NCBI RefSeq assembly: GCF_000764305.2
Contig: NW_025932616.1
Location: forward strand, 79,239 to 143,238
Length of the DNA: 64,000 nucleotides
Source of the DNA: Hyalella azteca
Taxonomy: Eukaryota > Arthropoda > Malacostraca > Amphipoda > Hyalellidae
Direction of reading: 5' to 3'
Part shown: piece by piece, positions 11,885-26,105 of the stretch
How positions within the stretch are numbered: position 1 is the first letter of the stretch
Layout: every line of letters begins with the position of its first letter
Program-made: the position numbers and the translations under genes
Notes under the pieces: model-generated
Databases searched by the model: none
Seen by the model: the letters and a program-made list of their open reading frames with translations, nothing else
Told to the model about the DNA's origin: nothing

Positions 11885-12099
11885 ATCTGCAGGTCCCTAG
11901 GGCTATCTGCAGGTTTCTAGTGCTCATGACAGGTCCTTGTGCTCACGGAAGGTCTCTGCATGGCGCTCACTGCAGGTCCCTGTTGCTCTATGCAGGTCCC
12001 TGGGGCTCACGGCAGGTCTCTAATGCTCACTGCGGGTCACTGTTGCTCTATGCAGGTCCCTGGGGCTCACGGCAGGTCTCTAGTGCTCACTGCGGGTCG
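11885..12099. repeat. Minisatellite, 60 bp unit with ~20 bp sub-units
   Basis: Spacing is exactly 60 bp between 12001 and 12061 (TGGGGCTCACGGCAGGTCTC). Each unit is itself three related pieces built on GCAGGTCCCTG and TGCTCACTGC. Confidence 0.9.
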
Positions 12100-12880
12100 T
12101 AAACAACCTCATCTCACCACATTACGAGTGGCCACAGCAACTCAGTCATTCCGCCACTGATGATCACTTTGTGGCAATCGTCAAGACGATGAGCGCGTGC
12201 CGTGAGCAACCAAGATTAGCCTTTGCTAACGCGATATAAGTTCTGCTTATGCCGGCGATTATTTTTTTTCCTGGTCTTGCCAGTAATTACTTTAGTTTAT
12301 CTGCTACTTGTCTATGGAATAAGCCTTGAGGTGCCTGCTTTGCCTATGACATTAATATGGCAGATTATCAATCCCAGACACAAGGAATTTTTTCACGCGT
12401 ACGGAAATTTAGCCACATTTTTCTCAGTGTCTGCTGTTTATTATTCTCGGTAAATAACTTCTTAGAGCTCAGGAAATGTCGAAGTGCGAATGCCGTCACA
12501 AAAAATTGAGGTTTCAACGCCACATTTCGTATTAAACTATTTGACATCGTTAATGGATTTTTTTCGCATTCAGAGAAATTAATGCAGAAAAGATTAAAAG
12601 TATTAATGAAATTAGTCTTTCATAGAACTGGACTCCATCAACACGTTTCCTGAATTCAGAAACCTAAATTCGTCTAGCGATGTCTCCAAGCAACGGTCAT
12701 TGAGCTGATCCATGCCGGCAAGGAGATCTAAATTAGATCCCCAGACCAAGATCTCTAGACCAAGGATTCAGGGCCTGTCTATAAATTGCTATTGAACTTA
12801 AGAATGATCCTCGCGAGGGTTAATTCAGCTGCCATCTAGATAGATCGTCTCAATTACAGACAGTTTAATTGAATGAGGAT
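12100..12880. other. No recognised feature
   Basis: No conserved exon or element was seen on either strand. A plus-strand frame at 12223-12453 is hydrophobic but unrecognised. Confidence 0.45.
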
Positions 12881-13053
12881 CTGTTCGACGTCCAATAGTC
12901 CAGGAGCTGTCCCAAACTGGGGTACAACTTAGGGTAAATCCTCTGTTCGACGTCCAATAGTCCTGTCCAAAACTGGGGTACAACTTAGGGTAAATCCTCT
13001 GTTCGACGTCCAATAGTCCTGTCCAAAACTGGGGTGCAACTTAGGGTAAATCC
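12881..13053. repeat. Minisatellite, 56-62 bp unit, three copies
   Basis: CTGTTCGACGTCCAATAGTC starts at 12881, 12943 and 12999; each unit ends with CAACTTAGGGTAAATCCTC. Confidence 0.92.
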
Positions 13054-13736
13054 TCAATGAAACCCAGCGCGTTGTTTCAATCTTGCCGAGTTGAGTTGCT
13101 GTTAAATTAAGAATTTACTATAGTTTGCTGAAATGAATGAAAAATGTGAAATGAATGAAAAAGATTTGTATCCTTTATTCAATAATTTGAGAAACATCTG
13201 CGTTTTAATTTTTTTGTGTAAATTGCTGGGTCAATTCAGGAATAATCAAATCGTAATGAAGCTGTTAACTGAAACTGACTCACTAATTTTCATATGGTAA
13301 CAGTTGTTACGAATAAATCTGCGGCCTATATTAGATAAATCGAAATGTATTCGCGATAAAATCCATTTAAAGAGAATTTTTGTTTTATTTCAAGCATTGT
13401 TCTCAACATCTGCGCTGCCACACGAATGTCGTCATCGCGAATTGCGGTAAATTCATAAAACAAAAGTACCATCATTAAAAAATTGAAGACGATGCTCAAA
13501 TATTTCTAGCTGCAATAAATACTGAATACGATCGATTTAATTTCCTTGTGCATATTGACTGCATATTAATTAAAAATTAACTTCAATTTCGTAATGATTA
13601 TAAAGCTGAAGCTCTATCTTGTCAAATATTTTCAGTTGCCTTTGTTTTAATGCTTGTGCAAAGGATGATTAATGCCCTAGTTACTGACACAAGTGATTAC
13701 AACAAGCAACTGATTACAAGCATAGGTTAATGATCA

Positions 13737-14005
13737 TTAATATTCCTGTTACCGGATAATGACGGTGAAAAATCAGCAACGGGTTATTAATATCCTTGTT
13801 AACGGACATCGCTGGATAAGAATACGCAATGGCTAATTATTATCTCTCTTAACGGATATTGCCTTAAAAGAATCTGCAATGGATTATTATTATCCTTATT
13901 AACGAATATTGAAAGATAAGCGTTGGCAACAGATTATTAATATCATTATTACGGATATTGCCACATAAGAATCAGCGACGGATTATTAATGTCCCATTTA
14001 ATGGA
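13737..14005. repeat. Degenerate tandem repeat, ~49 bp unit, six copies
   Basis: ATTAATATCCTTGTTAACGG and variants recur at 13737, 13786, 13835, 13884, 13934 and 13984, each followed by ATTGC..ATAAGAATC.GC.A.GG. Copies are well diverged, so the array is old. Confidence 0.85.
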
Positions 14006-15553
14006 TATTGTCGGCCAGGCCGATATAGCGGGCGATGACCCGCCAAGCTCACCAACTCAATAAAAATACTTTGCGCGGGACAGCCTCCTGCTACCAAGCT
14101 CGTTTGTTGTGAACCTCATCGCTGAAAAACCATGACGCTAATTAGAACTGCAACCATAACAAAATTTAGAGCCGAGGGCGACTCTGGAGTAAGTAACGCC
14201 CAGGACTCGGGAAGCATAGACCACCAGCTTCCCTATGTCCGCTTATCGGTCTACATTCCGGTCCCCGAATCAGACAGCTACAAGCACCTGGTACTTATTC
14301 TGCCAACTCTTGTCCTACTCTCAGGAGACTATAAAGTCAACAAAGAGGTTCTGACTAGTCGCTAATTGCGATCAGTTGGCCAACTGACCCAGAATAACTC
14401 TTACGCGAACATAGCAACTCTGGGACAGATGCTGAAGCATATTCCGAATTTAGTTAGGGATATAGTTCTGGATACGTATGGAATATATTTAATATTTCCT
14501 CAAATAAAGGCAGGCATCCCACTCAATTTGTTCTTTGCACCGCTTATTTTTCTATTGTGATTTTTAATCTAAATGTAATGTTAATTATAGGAGAAATGCT
14601 CCTCAAAGATATCTAAATGCGGGTGGCTTTTTCCGCAGACTTTGATTGATCTGTTTCCACTTGATAAACTTGAGGAATTAATTTTGGCATATTATCATTA
14701 CATTCAGTATAAGTACCATAGGATGTAGCAGCATTATATCAAGTCTATCATGATATAATGATCATATTCAATAATTTATAACCTGTAAGTGACATTTGTT
14801 CAGAAAACGGCTTTAGCATGAGGGAATTTATCGTCTAAATGCTATTTCAAAGCTACTACAAAGGCAACCATGGGCTCTCAGTCAAAGGGTCAAAAATTGA
14901 ACACTAGGAGGACAATGGCACATTCCTAGCTTATTGCAAGGCACAATTTCCGAGTGAATTTCTGTAAAGATTTTCATGATAAAGCCATGCATCTTTCCGT
15001 CCGTCATGGACGTGCCGTGAAAGCAGTTGTGCTGTATCACAGCTACCGATCAAGCGCTGCAGAGATTACCAAAGAGTCTGCAAGTGCTGGAGGATTTCCG
15101 ACAATGAAAGTCGTCTCTGTACTTATATCGCAAGTTTATCGAAAATTTAAAAATAAATAAAGCGCCAACTAAAGTAAAAATAGTGAATTTACTTTTTAAT
15201 ATATTTTTAATTAAATTACTTACTATTCAGACTTTTTCAGACTGGTCAAGCAGTTGCGTGCGAAAAACATCGTACTTAATACAGAAGTACAAAATCGACT
15301 TGGTATGTCAGTGGGAGCAACGTCAGGTGCTTTTGAAATCATTCCTTATTATTTTATTTATTCCCTGGTTAAGCAATTATAAAGTACTTGTGTAATTTTC
15401 AATAATAATGCTTCATACAATTATTCATTCTATCGTGAATTACAAGATTAATTAAAGAAAATTCATTTGCATCCATCGTTTGTGAAATGAATTTTCCATA
15501 AAATTTCATATAAATTTCAATGTAGGTTTTAAAATATAAATTCAATACACAAC
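14006..15553. other. No recognised gene
   Basis: Plus-strand open frames at 14132-14365 and 14954-15160 encode nothing recognisable and lie antisense to the receptor gene. This is the 5' end of the receptor's first intron. Confidence 0.5.
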
Positions 15554-15556
15554 TTA

Positions 15557-17160
<1,604 letters not shown>

Positions 17161-18592
17161 GAATCAAAAATTCGTGAATTTAAAATATCTGACACGTGTT
17201 GGGTGCTTGTGTGAGTCAGGTTTTCCAATTTTTCTCGTGATTAAAAAAATATCGATAAATCTTCCTTTTCTGTTGTATTGCTCCAGGTTGCTTCTATACA
17301 CGTCATGACTTATATCTTCCAGGAAAAAGTCACTCGAATAGGACACTTATCACTTATTTTATCTTTATGTTTAAATTATTTGATCACATTTGATTTCCGG
17401 TTATTGAAACATGTCAGGTTTCCATGACAGCCATGGGTTGACGGGCAGCCCGGTTTTACCAAATATCTTTCTCATAGATCAATTCGAACACAAAATTGGC
17501 TCTGCCGATTCACCTAATATAATTACGATTGTATCTTCTTCCGATCATTCTTGAATCATTTTCATTGCTAAAGACGTACGTTTTACTCATATCATTTGCA
17601 AATTTTTTCGACTCGCTTTAGTTTCCCATCTTAGGATCTCTAGACTGGAAAGTTTGTGCCACCCGGTCTTATTAGCTCATTCAATGACAGGAGTTTCAAA
17701 GCGTTTAAATAAATATCGCTTCATTATATATCGGTCCACTATATATTGCTTCAACAAATATCATTTCAATATATTGTTTCAATATTATTAGTTTCAACAT
17801 ATTTCCGGCAAGTATAATCATCTTCCGGCAGGACCGCTTCATCAAAAAGTCTAACTGGGATGTATAGTTTTCGCCGAATAGAATCAAAAATTCGTGAATT
17901 TAAAATATTTGACAAGTGTTTGGTGCTTGTGTGAGTCAGGTTTTCCAATTTTTCTCGTGATTAAAAAAATATCTATAAATCTTCCTATTTTGGTGTATTG
18001 CTCCAGGTTGCTTCTATACACGTCATGACTTTCATCTTCCAGGAAAAAGTCGCTCGAATAGGACACTTATCACTAATTTTATCTTTATGATTAAATTATT
18101 TTATCATATTTGATTTACGGTTATTGAAACATGTCAGGTTTTCATGACAGACATGGGTTGACAGGCAGCCCGGTTTTACCAAATATCTTTCTCATAGATC
18201 AATTCGAACACAAAATTGGCTCTGCCGATTCACTTAATATAATTACGATTGTATTTTCTTCCGATCATTCTTGAATCATTTTCATTGCTAAAGACGTACG
18301 TTTTACTCATATCATTTACAAATTTTTTTCGACTAGCTTTAGTTTCCCATCTTAGGATCTCTAGACTGGAAGGTTTGTGCCACCCGGTCAATTTAGCTCA
18401 TTCAGTGACAGGAGTTACAAAACGTTTAAATAAATACCGCTTCATTATATATCAGTCCACTAAATATTGCTTCAACAAATATCATTTCAATATATTCTGT
18501 TTCAATAGTATTAGTTTCCGGCAAGTATATCATCTTCGGGCAGGACCACTTCATCAAAAAGTTTAACTGGGATGTATAGTTTTCACCGAATG
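17161..18592. repeat. 720 bp tandem duplication
   Basis: GAATCAAAAATTCGTGAATT begins both copies, at 17161 and 17881. The copies agree along nearly all 720 bp with scattered substitutions and small indels (late in copy 2, ~20 bp around TTTCAACATA are missing), and both end in GTATAGTTTTC.CCGAAT. No protein family is recognisable in either copy, although each keeps short open frames on the minus strand. The parent could be a non-coding element or a decayed transposon. Confidence 0.95.
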
Positions 18593-19080
18593 CGTTACTA
18601 GAATAATAAATATATTTAATGATTTATTAGTATCCATTCATTTTCCAATAATTTTCTTTTTGCTTTCCCATTATTTAAAAAATAAGTTAATCACTTTTTT
18701 TCTGGAAAACATTCATGTTTGATTAATGCTATCACTCAACACATAATTATTTATTTGAATAATAGATAGTATTATTTATTGGATAAATTGTTCCTATTTT
18801 CTAATAGCGCCGAGAGACCATCGACGCAGCTACTAATATTATTAATATTTGTATATTAGTTATTATGCATGGCCTACCAAAACCCACTCTATTAAATTCC
18901 GTCGGTTCTCCACTTATTTTAGGGACATATTATTTTAGCAATAATATTGCATGAGCCGCAATGTTAACTCATAGATATCACAACACAATTCATTCAAGTA
19001 TTAATGTCATGAGACTGCGTTCACTAAAAATTTAAAAGCGAAGAAAACTCCACAAAATTTGGCATATCTCTATTGAAAAC
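18593..19080. other. No recognised feature
   Basis: AT-rich. The last part probably belongs to the 3' end of the Penelope-like element that follows on the minus strand. Confidence 0.4.
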
Positions 19081-19106
19081 GTTTCGGAGACCAGCTCCAT
19101 CGTCAG
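19081..19106 (-). ncRNA. Hammerhead-ribozyme-like core of a Penelope-like element
   Basis: On the minus strand the sequence is CTGACGA, then TGGAG CTGGT CTCC, then GAAAC. CTGACGA fits the catalytic box CUGANGA, GGAG and CTCC can pair as stem II around a CTGGT loop, and GAAA is the second catalytic box. One extra T lies between the first box and stem II. Penelope-like elements are known to carry hammerhead motifs in their terminal repeats, and this one is about 210 bp downstream of the element's endonuclease frame on the same strand. I did not find a convincing stem III and cleavage site, so activity is uncertain. Confidence 0.55.
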
Positions 19107-19313
19107 TTCGATCTAAAACACAAATACAATCAGAAATTGATAAAGTTTGTATTCAAAAGAAAAATACAGAAGTTAAAAACCTAAATTTACAAGCAAAGTG
19201 CAGAGTAATAAAGTAAATACCTATCTATTCACAATTTCTAAAAGATAAGATCTAAAGGCTGCATATAAACTAGGCTTCTCTTTAACAATATACGAGGATT
19301 TCAACATACGCAT

Positions 19314-20009
19314 TTAGGATGCACCAGAATTAGAAGCTAAAACCTTAAAGTCAGTATCGGAGACTGGAACGTTGCACTGTTCGGCGTGAGTGCTCACAGC
19401 CGAATGAGGAGGACGCGATAGTAACTGCCCAGTCCTATAACTCCTCCCTCTATGCTTAGCTACCCTTGTGTAAAGGTTGCGTGACGTCATTCTAACGTAC
19501 GCAGATGCACATCGTGCACAATTAAATTTATAAACCAGGAACGATCTCATGTGAGAAGGGAGGATATCTTTGTACCTAAAAAATGAACCTATTTTAAAAG
19601 TTTTCGCCAGTAAGATACAAAGATTAATGTCCGGAAAGTATTTCATAAACAAATCTTTTAATTCTCTTGACTTAACTTCGGACGCATGGCCGAAGTGTGG
19701 AAGAGAACAGTAAACAACGTTTGTATCATCAGGCTCTGGAACACCTTCACTGTATCGCTCAGACATGCATTTCTTAATTTGGGTTAACACCATGCCAGAA
19801 GGAAATCCATTAAGCGAGAAGATATTGCGCAAAAATTCAAATTCAGAATGCGTGGCATGGAAAGTCGAGCAAATACGAAAGCCGCGGTGTAATAGTGTTT
19901 GAAGCCCGTCTAACCTGAATCTAAAAGAACAAAAGCTAAAAAAGCTTGTGCTAAGTGCTAAGGCCGTTGAAAGTTGATTTTCGGAGAACAGATGTTTGAA
20001 AACGGCCAT
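19314..20009 (-). mobile_element. Penelope-like retroelement, 3' part with GIY-YIG endonuclease (5'-truncated)
   Basis: The 231-residue minus-strand frame matches the C-terminal half of a Penelope-like element protein. Residues about 30-70 (LDGLQTLLHRGFRICSTFHA, then NIFSLNGFP) correspond to the region after the reverse-transcriptase palm. Residues about 140-215 include KIGSFFRYKDILPSHMRSFL, VYKFNCARC with a CxxC pair, and YVRMTSRNLYTRVAKHRGRS followed by LSRPPHSAVSTHAEQC, the GIY-YIG endonuclease. In that motif the usual glycine of YVG is Arg here, which suggests loss of function. The first residues look frameshifted relative to family members, and no reverse-transcriptase core (YADD-type motif) is present upstream, so the copy is truncated at its 5' end, as is common for target-primed insertions. 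An ORF-free 3' tail with a hammerhead-like motif follows. Confidence 0.88.
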
Positions 20010-21609
20010 TAGATTTAGTAATATTGAAGTCGAGGAAGGACAAACTATCGATCTCCTTTATCTAGAGTGAAAATCTCTCCGGCCTATCCATTTCATGAGG
20101 CAGATTCTAACTGTCGATTCAGCGCTGTTCTTGATGGCGGAAATTAAGCAAATTACTGACACAGAACCAACTAGAGTCGTCGGGCCGCTGAAGATTTGCA
20201 TAATGCGATGACTTCATCTCTGGGCTGTCGATTCCAGCTCGACTCCAAACTATAACGCGCACGAAATTGCAGAGCTGCGGACTGCACTCATTTGCAATCT
20301 TAAAATATATTTTCCTTTATCAATCAATATTATAATTTTTGTAAGTTTATGATCCGTGTTTCGGAACTTTGTGGGCTATTTGTCAGACTTGAGCATCATT
20401 TTTGAGCCGGACTTTTTAACTCGTGAAGAATCAATTACGTTTTCGCAATTGATTTTGGGTGATTGCAGCTACATTGATGTCTGTTTCAAATTTATGTTTC
20501 ATTCACATTACCCGGAAAATGTAATTTTGAGTAGAGTTTTGTTCCAAAAAAAAGTAGCCACACTTAAAAGTTTGCTAAATTTTACGATGAAAATATGATG
20601 AAATAGTTCATTTTTTGATTGAATTATATAAACTATATAAACTCGTGCCAATGTTAAAATATAATAGGCTAACTCCACGGCTAGAAATGAGGGCATATGT
20701 ACGTATATTTGTTGGGAACTAATATAACTAACCATTTAAAATAATGGATTCTCATCCGTCTGCTGATAATTGAATTGTGCAAGACACTGAACGCTTTTTG
20801 ATATTCTTTTGGAAATCGAATATAAATAATTATTATATGAGGATTGAACGTAATGTTTTCCGTTTCTTGCCATTTGAAATAATTGTGTCTTTTGAAAGAA
20901 ATTGTATAGAATCGACTATTTAACAAATATTGGCAAAGTTAGTCCTTAAATGCACGTTTGAAAAATTCGGCGAAACAGACACCAGATGGTGATCCAAACG
21001 TTCGGCATTTCTAACGCCCAGCCAGCTAAAAGTTTTAGTTGAAAGTTTGAAGTTTAGGCACATTAAAAATTTTCAGAAGACCAATTTCTAGGAAGAAACA
21101 TAACTGAATTACTAAATTCAAATAAGTAATTAATGATTTATTCAATTTTAAGATGTAAAAATAAAAATTTTAATATGTTGATTGCAAGGTAAAATCAGTT
21201 TCAATCATACGTACGTATATGGAAAAAAATCGTGGACTCAATTATACTATTGAAAAATTCATCAAACATGTGGAATAAATTAAGGATAATCAATACATAG
21301 TTTGGTTAAGAAATTAGCTGTTTTCCGCACATCTAAAAATCTATATGTCAATGTCTCGCGATACGAATAAAATAAACTCAAATTTGAAACTCTATATGAA
21401 CTATTTCCCAACTCACGGTCCGCTTATATTGAGTAACAATTGACACAGCATCAAACTCTCCATCACTAACACACTAAACAAAATTACGGAAAAATTGCTA
21501 TATTCTGAAATTTTTGCACCAAAGTAAGAATAAATCGTTAGACGTTTTCTCCATTTAAAGCTAAATTACATAAATACATTTAGAAAAAAAGTCCGTTGAA
21601 TTGTGTGCC
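20010..21609. other. No recognised gene
   Basis: I looked for the missing reverse-transcriptase part of the Penelope-like element here and did not find it. Open frames at 20356-20598 (plus) and 20508-20926 (minus) are AT-rich and unrecognised. Confidence 0.5.
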
Positions 21610-21850
21610 AGGCACTCATACTTTGCATGTTGTGCCTTCGAATGGTGTACCTGAACACTCATACTTTGCATGTTGTGCCGTCGAATAATGCACCCCAACA
21701 CTCATACTTTGCATGTTGTGCCGTCGAATGGTGCACCCCAACACTCAAACTTTGCATGTTGTGCCGTCGAATGGTGCACCCCAACACTCATACTTTGCAT
21801 GTTGTGCCGTCGAATGGTGCACCTGAACACCCATACTTAGCATGTTGCGC
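21610..21850. repeat. Minisatellite, 42-43 bp unit, about six copies
   Basis: Units of ATACTTTGCATGTTGTGCCG then TCGAATGGTGCACCCCAACACTC. Confidence 0.93.
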
Positions 21851-22063
21851 CAAGACACCCGTACTATCCACGTTATTGCGTCGGCTTGCACGTGCTATTC
21901 AGTGGCATTTACCCGCACGGCACTCATCAAATTGACACAATTTCGTCGGTCGCCCACGGCGCCCCAGACTAGGCCGCCCGAGCACCGGCCGCGTCCTGCT
22001 GCTCGCGCCTCAGGCTCCCATAAGCTACTGAATGCGTCGCGGCCTGCGAGGTCTGCTGCACTC

Positions 22064-22193
22064 GCTCTTCTCTACTCTCACTCGTATCTCTCTATCACTC
22101 GAGCATTATCTCTGTCTCACTCGTATCTCTCTATCACTCGAGCATTATCTCCGTCTCACTCGTATCTCTCTATCACTCGAGCATTATCAGTCT
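22064..22193. repeat. Minisatellite, 39 bp unit, three-plus copies
   Basis: TCGTATCTCTCTATCACTCG starts at 22082, 22121 and 22160, followed by AGCATTATCTC. The same unit reappears 2.3 kb away at 24379-24436, an unusual case here of one unit at two sites. The array follows a GC-rich stretch (about 21940-22070). Confidence 0.9.
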
Positions 22194-23107
22194 CGCTCTT
22201 ATCACTCATATAGAAGCTCTTATCGGTTTATTACATTATTTGGATTTTTAAAAATCGAGTTACACTAAAAGTTTTGGCGTAACCAACCCTTCCATCATTA
22301 ATAAGATGATATGAATATGTAACGGTGATTTTAAACAAAAATTCGTTGTTGAAAAATGTATTCAATTACGCATTTGATCGCGTTTAAATCACTGTCTGAA
22401 AATTTTCTTATATTTTTAAATTTGGTTAACTGATTTCAAAATCTGGGTCATTATAAAAGTTTCTTTTTTATATAATAAGAAAATTAGTTTCATTTCGTCT
22501 ATTTTAGAGATTGGAAAACGAGCAGGTAGTAAATTTAACAGACATAACCAACTCATGAGAAGTTTCGTTCACAAGAATTGTCGGACGTATGTCAGCAATT
22601 ATTTCTCTTGTGTCCGGTATTTGACAGCTTTATTGAAAGTTCTGGATGCACCTTTGCGGTAGTTCGTCTGATTTTTCGAAAAAAACCCTACGCATTTGTA
22701 TTGAAATTAAATACCTCGCATTAAATCAAGAAAAATCATGGTTAATGAATGTAATTACTTTGAACTGTTGTAACAAATTTTCGTTAAGCAGCCATTTTCA
22801 ATTAGAATGAAACACTACGGATCTCCACAGATCACTTAATTAGGCTCAGATATTTATATTTAATTTTAATTGAAAATATATCCATTTATAGGCAGTTTGT
22901 TTGTTGCTTCCTATGAGTCAACTCATGCAAGCGATAGTACTTGAAGATTTAAATTCCGATTTTTTTGCTTGATCCGAGACACTTTTATGCATAGTCCAAA
23001 ATTGGTCAATCCCGAAGTAAGCAAGCTTTGCTCACTATGAGTTTGTTCTGTGGCCAAACGGTCAACATTCATGGTAATACTTGGCCATGCTCAAAGGTAA
23101 TGCTCCT
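22194..23107. other. No recognised feature
   Basis: AT-rich sequence; no exon, element or repeat that I could support. Confidence 0.45.
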
Positions 23108-23240
23108 CTAGGCTCTAGGGTAATATTACGCTATTCTCTAGGGTAATACTGCCCTAGGGTAATATGGTCACACTGCCCTAGGGTAATATGGTCACACTGC
23201 CCTAGGGTAATATGGCCATACTGCCCTAGGTAATACTGCC
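23108..23240. repeat. Minisatellite, 24 bp unit with CCCTAGGG palindrome
   Basis: Units of CCCTAGGGTAATATGGTCAC plus ACTG, four to five copies, preceded by shorter forms. Confidence 0.9.
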
Positions 23241-25318
23241 CCATGCTTTAGGGCAATTCTCTACACTGCCTCACAAATTTGGTGCCCATTACAGCGGATT
23301 TGCTCGTTACGAGCTAACACAGGCAATGCAATATCCAGCAACGCCGCGCTGCGTGCACACAGTCGTATTTTTTCCTCGCTCTGGTATTAGCAAAGCTACA
23401 TCAGCAATGACTTTTTGCACTCGCAAATGAGACACTCTAGCACAACCGGCAAGATATCATAGCATAATCATATCATCTGGCAGTCAGAAAATTGCTTACG
23501 TGTCCATGTAGGCTAAGATATTTATTTTATTTTTATATTTAGTTTTCATTTTAAAAATTATTTAAATGTCTTTGTCGCGTGAAAAACTTTGCGTACCTAC
23601 TAAACATCATTGTGACAAAATTGTGGATTAATTATATGTAATAGAATTGAAAATATCAAACGTTTACTTGTATTAGCTGAAGCCTAAAAGCAGATAGCAT
23701 AAATCCGAAGCTGACATGCAACCTTGTTTAACAACATAATCTACGGAAATAAATCGAAATGTTTCAATATGTTGTGAGTCTAAAAATTATACAATCGTGG
23801 TTCGCAGACATTTTTAACATATTAAAATGGAATTAGTTGATAAGTATGAGCGAGATTATGACAGGGATACCAGTTTCATAGTGATGACGACTTTCTCTTG
23901 GATTTCTCATAATAGAATTGAATTTCAATCTATTCACACCAAAATCAATTTGTATTCCTTGCTATTCAAGAATCATGAGACACAATGAGATAATGATCAT
24001 CATGTCATGAGACATGATCAACATTACTTCCCTTATCAATCCCATTCTTCTGGAATGGGTTTTAACGGCAGCTTCAGCGCATAGCGCGTAGCTTTTGTTA
24101 CCAAGTTAGCTAATTCAAAAAAACTTTGAACAAGTTAACTAGTTCAAAAACACGCTGCTGGGACGTGATATTCTTGGTCTCAACGCCGGCCATTGCTGTG
24201 TGGAGTGAATTTAATTGTTTAACGTAGTTAGTACTGTTAAATATTACCGTGTAATTATGCACCACTATCTCTGCCAGACTAATGTAAAATAAAGTCAACC
24301 ATCGTAGCCAGCAATAGTCTGTGTTTGTTGCAGTCGTACAGATTGATACTAAAAAATTTTACTGTTCCTTTTACTGTTTCATCTCTCTATCACTCGAGCA
24401 TTATCTCTTTCTCACTGGTATCTCTCTATCACCCGCTCATCATTTCCATCTCATTATTGATAATTATTTCCATCTCATTCCCATTACATCCATATCTCAT
24501 TTAACTTGTGTGAATACTGTTTCATTGGCTACTCCACGTTGAACACACAGCAGTCAGTTCAACGTGAAGATCAGTGTTAGAATGATACGTAACGACCTTA
24601 GACTGTTATTCAGCAGCTACAGGGTAAATAGTACTAAAATATTCTGTAAAATATTCGGAGGAAAAGAACTTCCTTGTATCCTTCGATTTTGTGTTCTGAT
24701 GGTTCATGCTTGCTATGCTTTACACTCGTATTGATGACACACCTTTAATGAACAGGTGCATGTTTGGTTTTTTATTGATGAAACGCTCTGAAGATATGTT
24801 TTCTATGCACCTCAGAATGTTGTATTCGCATTGAAGAACGAATCTCAATTTACCGCTCCTTGGTGTGTTTTAAGTTGGAAAAACACCATTACTGCATTTC
24901 TTTACAATGCGTTTTATACTGTTTGAAACACAATGTTGAATGTTTTATTTTGCCCCGAATAAGTTCGTTTAGATCACTGTTGAGTTTTATATGTTGCAGT
25001 GAAGAACCGCCTTTAATGCCCGGCTGTGCGTTGCGCTTTACACTGAAGAAAAAAATGCCTATGGTGGACTGTGCTTGTGGTGCGGTGTAACGCTGCGGAA
25101 ATTTTATCTTACGTTATTACCGCACTGAATTAATAAAGGAAAGGCTCTTCTAGTAGGCGATCTTGTAAAGTGTAGAAACGATTGGATGTGCTACTTCTGC
25201 AAGGTTGCAGATCGCAAAAACTTCTCTAATGTGCTGTTTCATGATTCCGTTGCGTCTTAGTGAAATACATCAAATGAATTACTTTACCCATGGCTTTTAC
25301 CCAAGTGCAAGAACAGTT
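23241..25318. other. No recognised gene
   Basis: Holds the stray 39 bp unit at 24379-24436. A minus-strand frame at 24110-24298 and a cysteine-rich plus-strand frame at 24860-25090 are not recognisable. Confidence 0.45.
24379..24436. repeat. Second site of the 39 bp minisatellite unit
   Basis: CATCTCTCTATCACTCGAGC then ATTATCTCTTTCTCACTGG and a diverged second unit; the same unit as the array at 22064-22193. Confidence 0.85.
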
Positions 25319-25645
25319 ACAGGTGTTCCAGTCATGGTTTTTACTGAGTCGTGAGCACAGTACCAGGTGTTTCAGTCTTGGTTTTTACTGAGTCGTGAGC
25401 ATAGTACCAGGTGTTTCAGTCAGGGTTTTTACTGAGTCGTGAGCACAGTTCCAGGTGTTCCAGTCATGGTTTTTACTGAGTCGTGAGCACAGTACCAGGT
25501 GTGTCTCTTATACACATCTAGATGTGTATAAGAGACAGGTCCTAAGCACAGCCCAAGGTGTTTCAGTCATAGTTTTTACTGAGTTATGAGCACAGTACCA
25601 GGTGTTTCAGTCATAATTTTTACTGAGTTATGAGCACAGTTCCGT
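25319..25645. repeat. Minisatellite, 44 bp unit, about seven copies
   Basis: Units of AGGTGTTTCAGTCATGGTTT then TTACTGAGTCGTGAGCACAGTACC, spaced 44 bp (25321, 25365, 25409, 25453). The array is interrupted at 25501 by a junction adaptor and continues with slightly different units. Confidence 0.93.
25501..25538. other. Nextera mate-pair junction adaptor (assembly artefact 3)
   Basis: Same 38 bp double mosaic end as at 3213 and 8735, with G instead of C at its first base. It lies inside the 44 bp minisatellite, so unit number and order around it are unreliable. Confidence 0.97.
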
Positions 25646-25871
25646 TTGCTTCCTGTAATTCAGCATGCAAAGCCTTCTCGTGTTTCCTTTATTCCTCGCA
25701 ATTAGCGAGAAAGCCTGAAGTAATTATAAAGTTCGTCGGTGCTTTTAGCAGCGAACATCCTGGAGAGTTGGGACTTGTTTATTGAAAATTTTTAAATGGA
25801 ATTTTGCATTGTAGTCCCAACCGAGGTGTAATAGACTTTTTTATTTTTCTTTGTAGTATTAAGTCACTGAT

Positions 25872-26010
25872 TTACCCGTACTAGGTAACTGTATTACCCG
25901 TACTGGGCAACTGTATTACCTGTACTAAGCAACTGTATTACCCGTACTAAGCAACTGTGTTACCCGTACTAAGCAACTGTGTTACCCGTACTAGACAACT
26001 GCATTACCCG
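25872..26010. repeat. Minisatellite, 22 bp unit, six copies
   Basis: Units of TTACCCGTACTAAGCAACTG plus TA/TG, spaced 22 bp from 25872. Confidence 0.92.
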
Positions 26011-26105
26011 TTGTCTATTACCGTGTAATTGATTTATTTTTAATAGTATTATTTAGTGTTAGAGTATTTTTTTATTAGTATTAGATTATTGTTTTTAATA
26101 GTATC

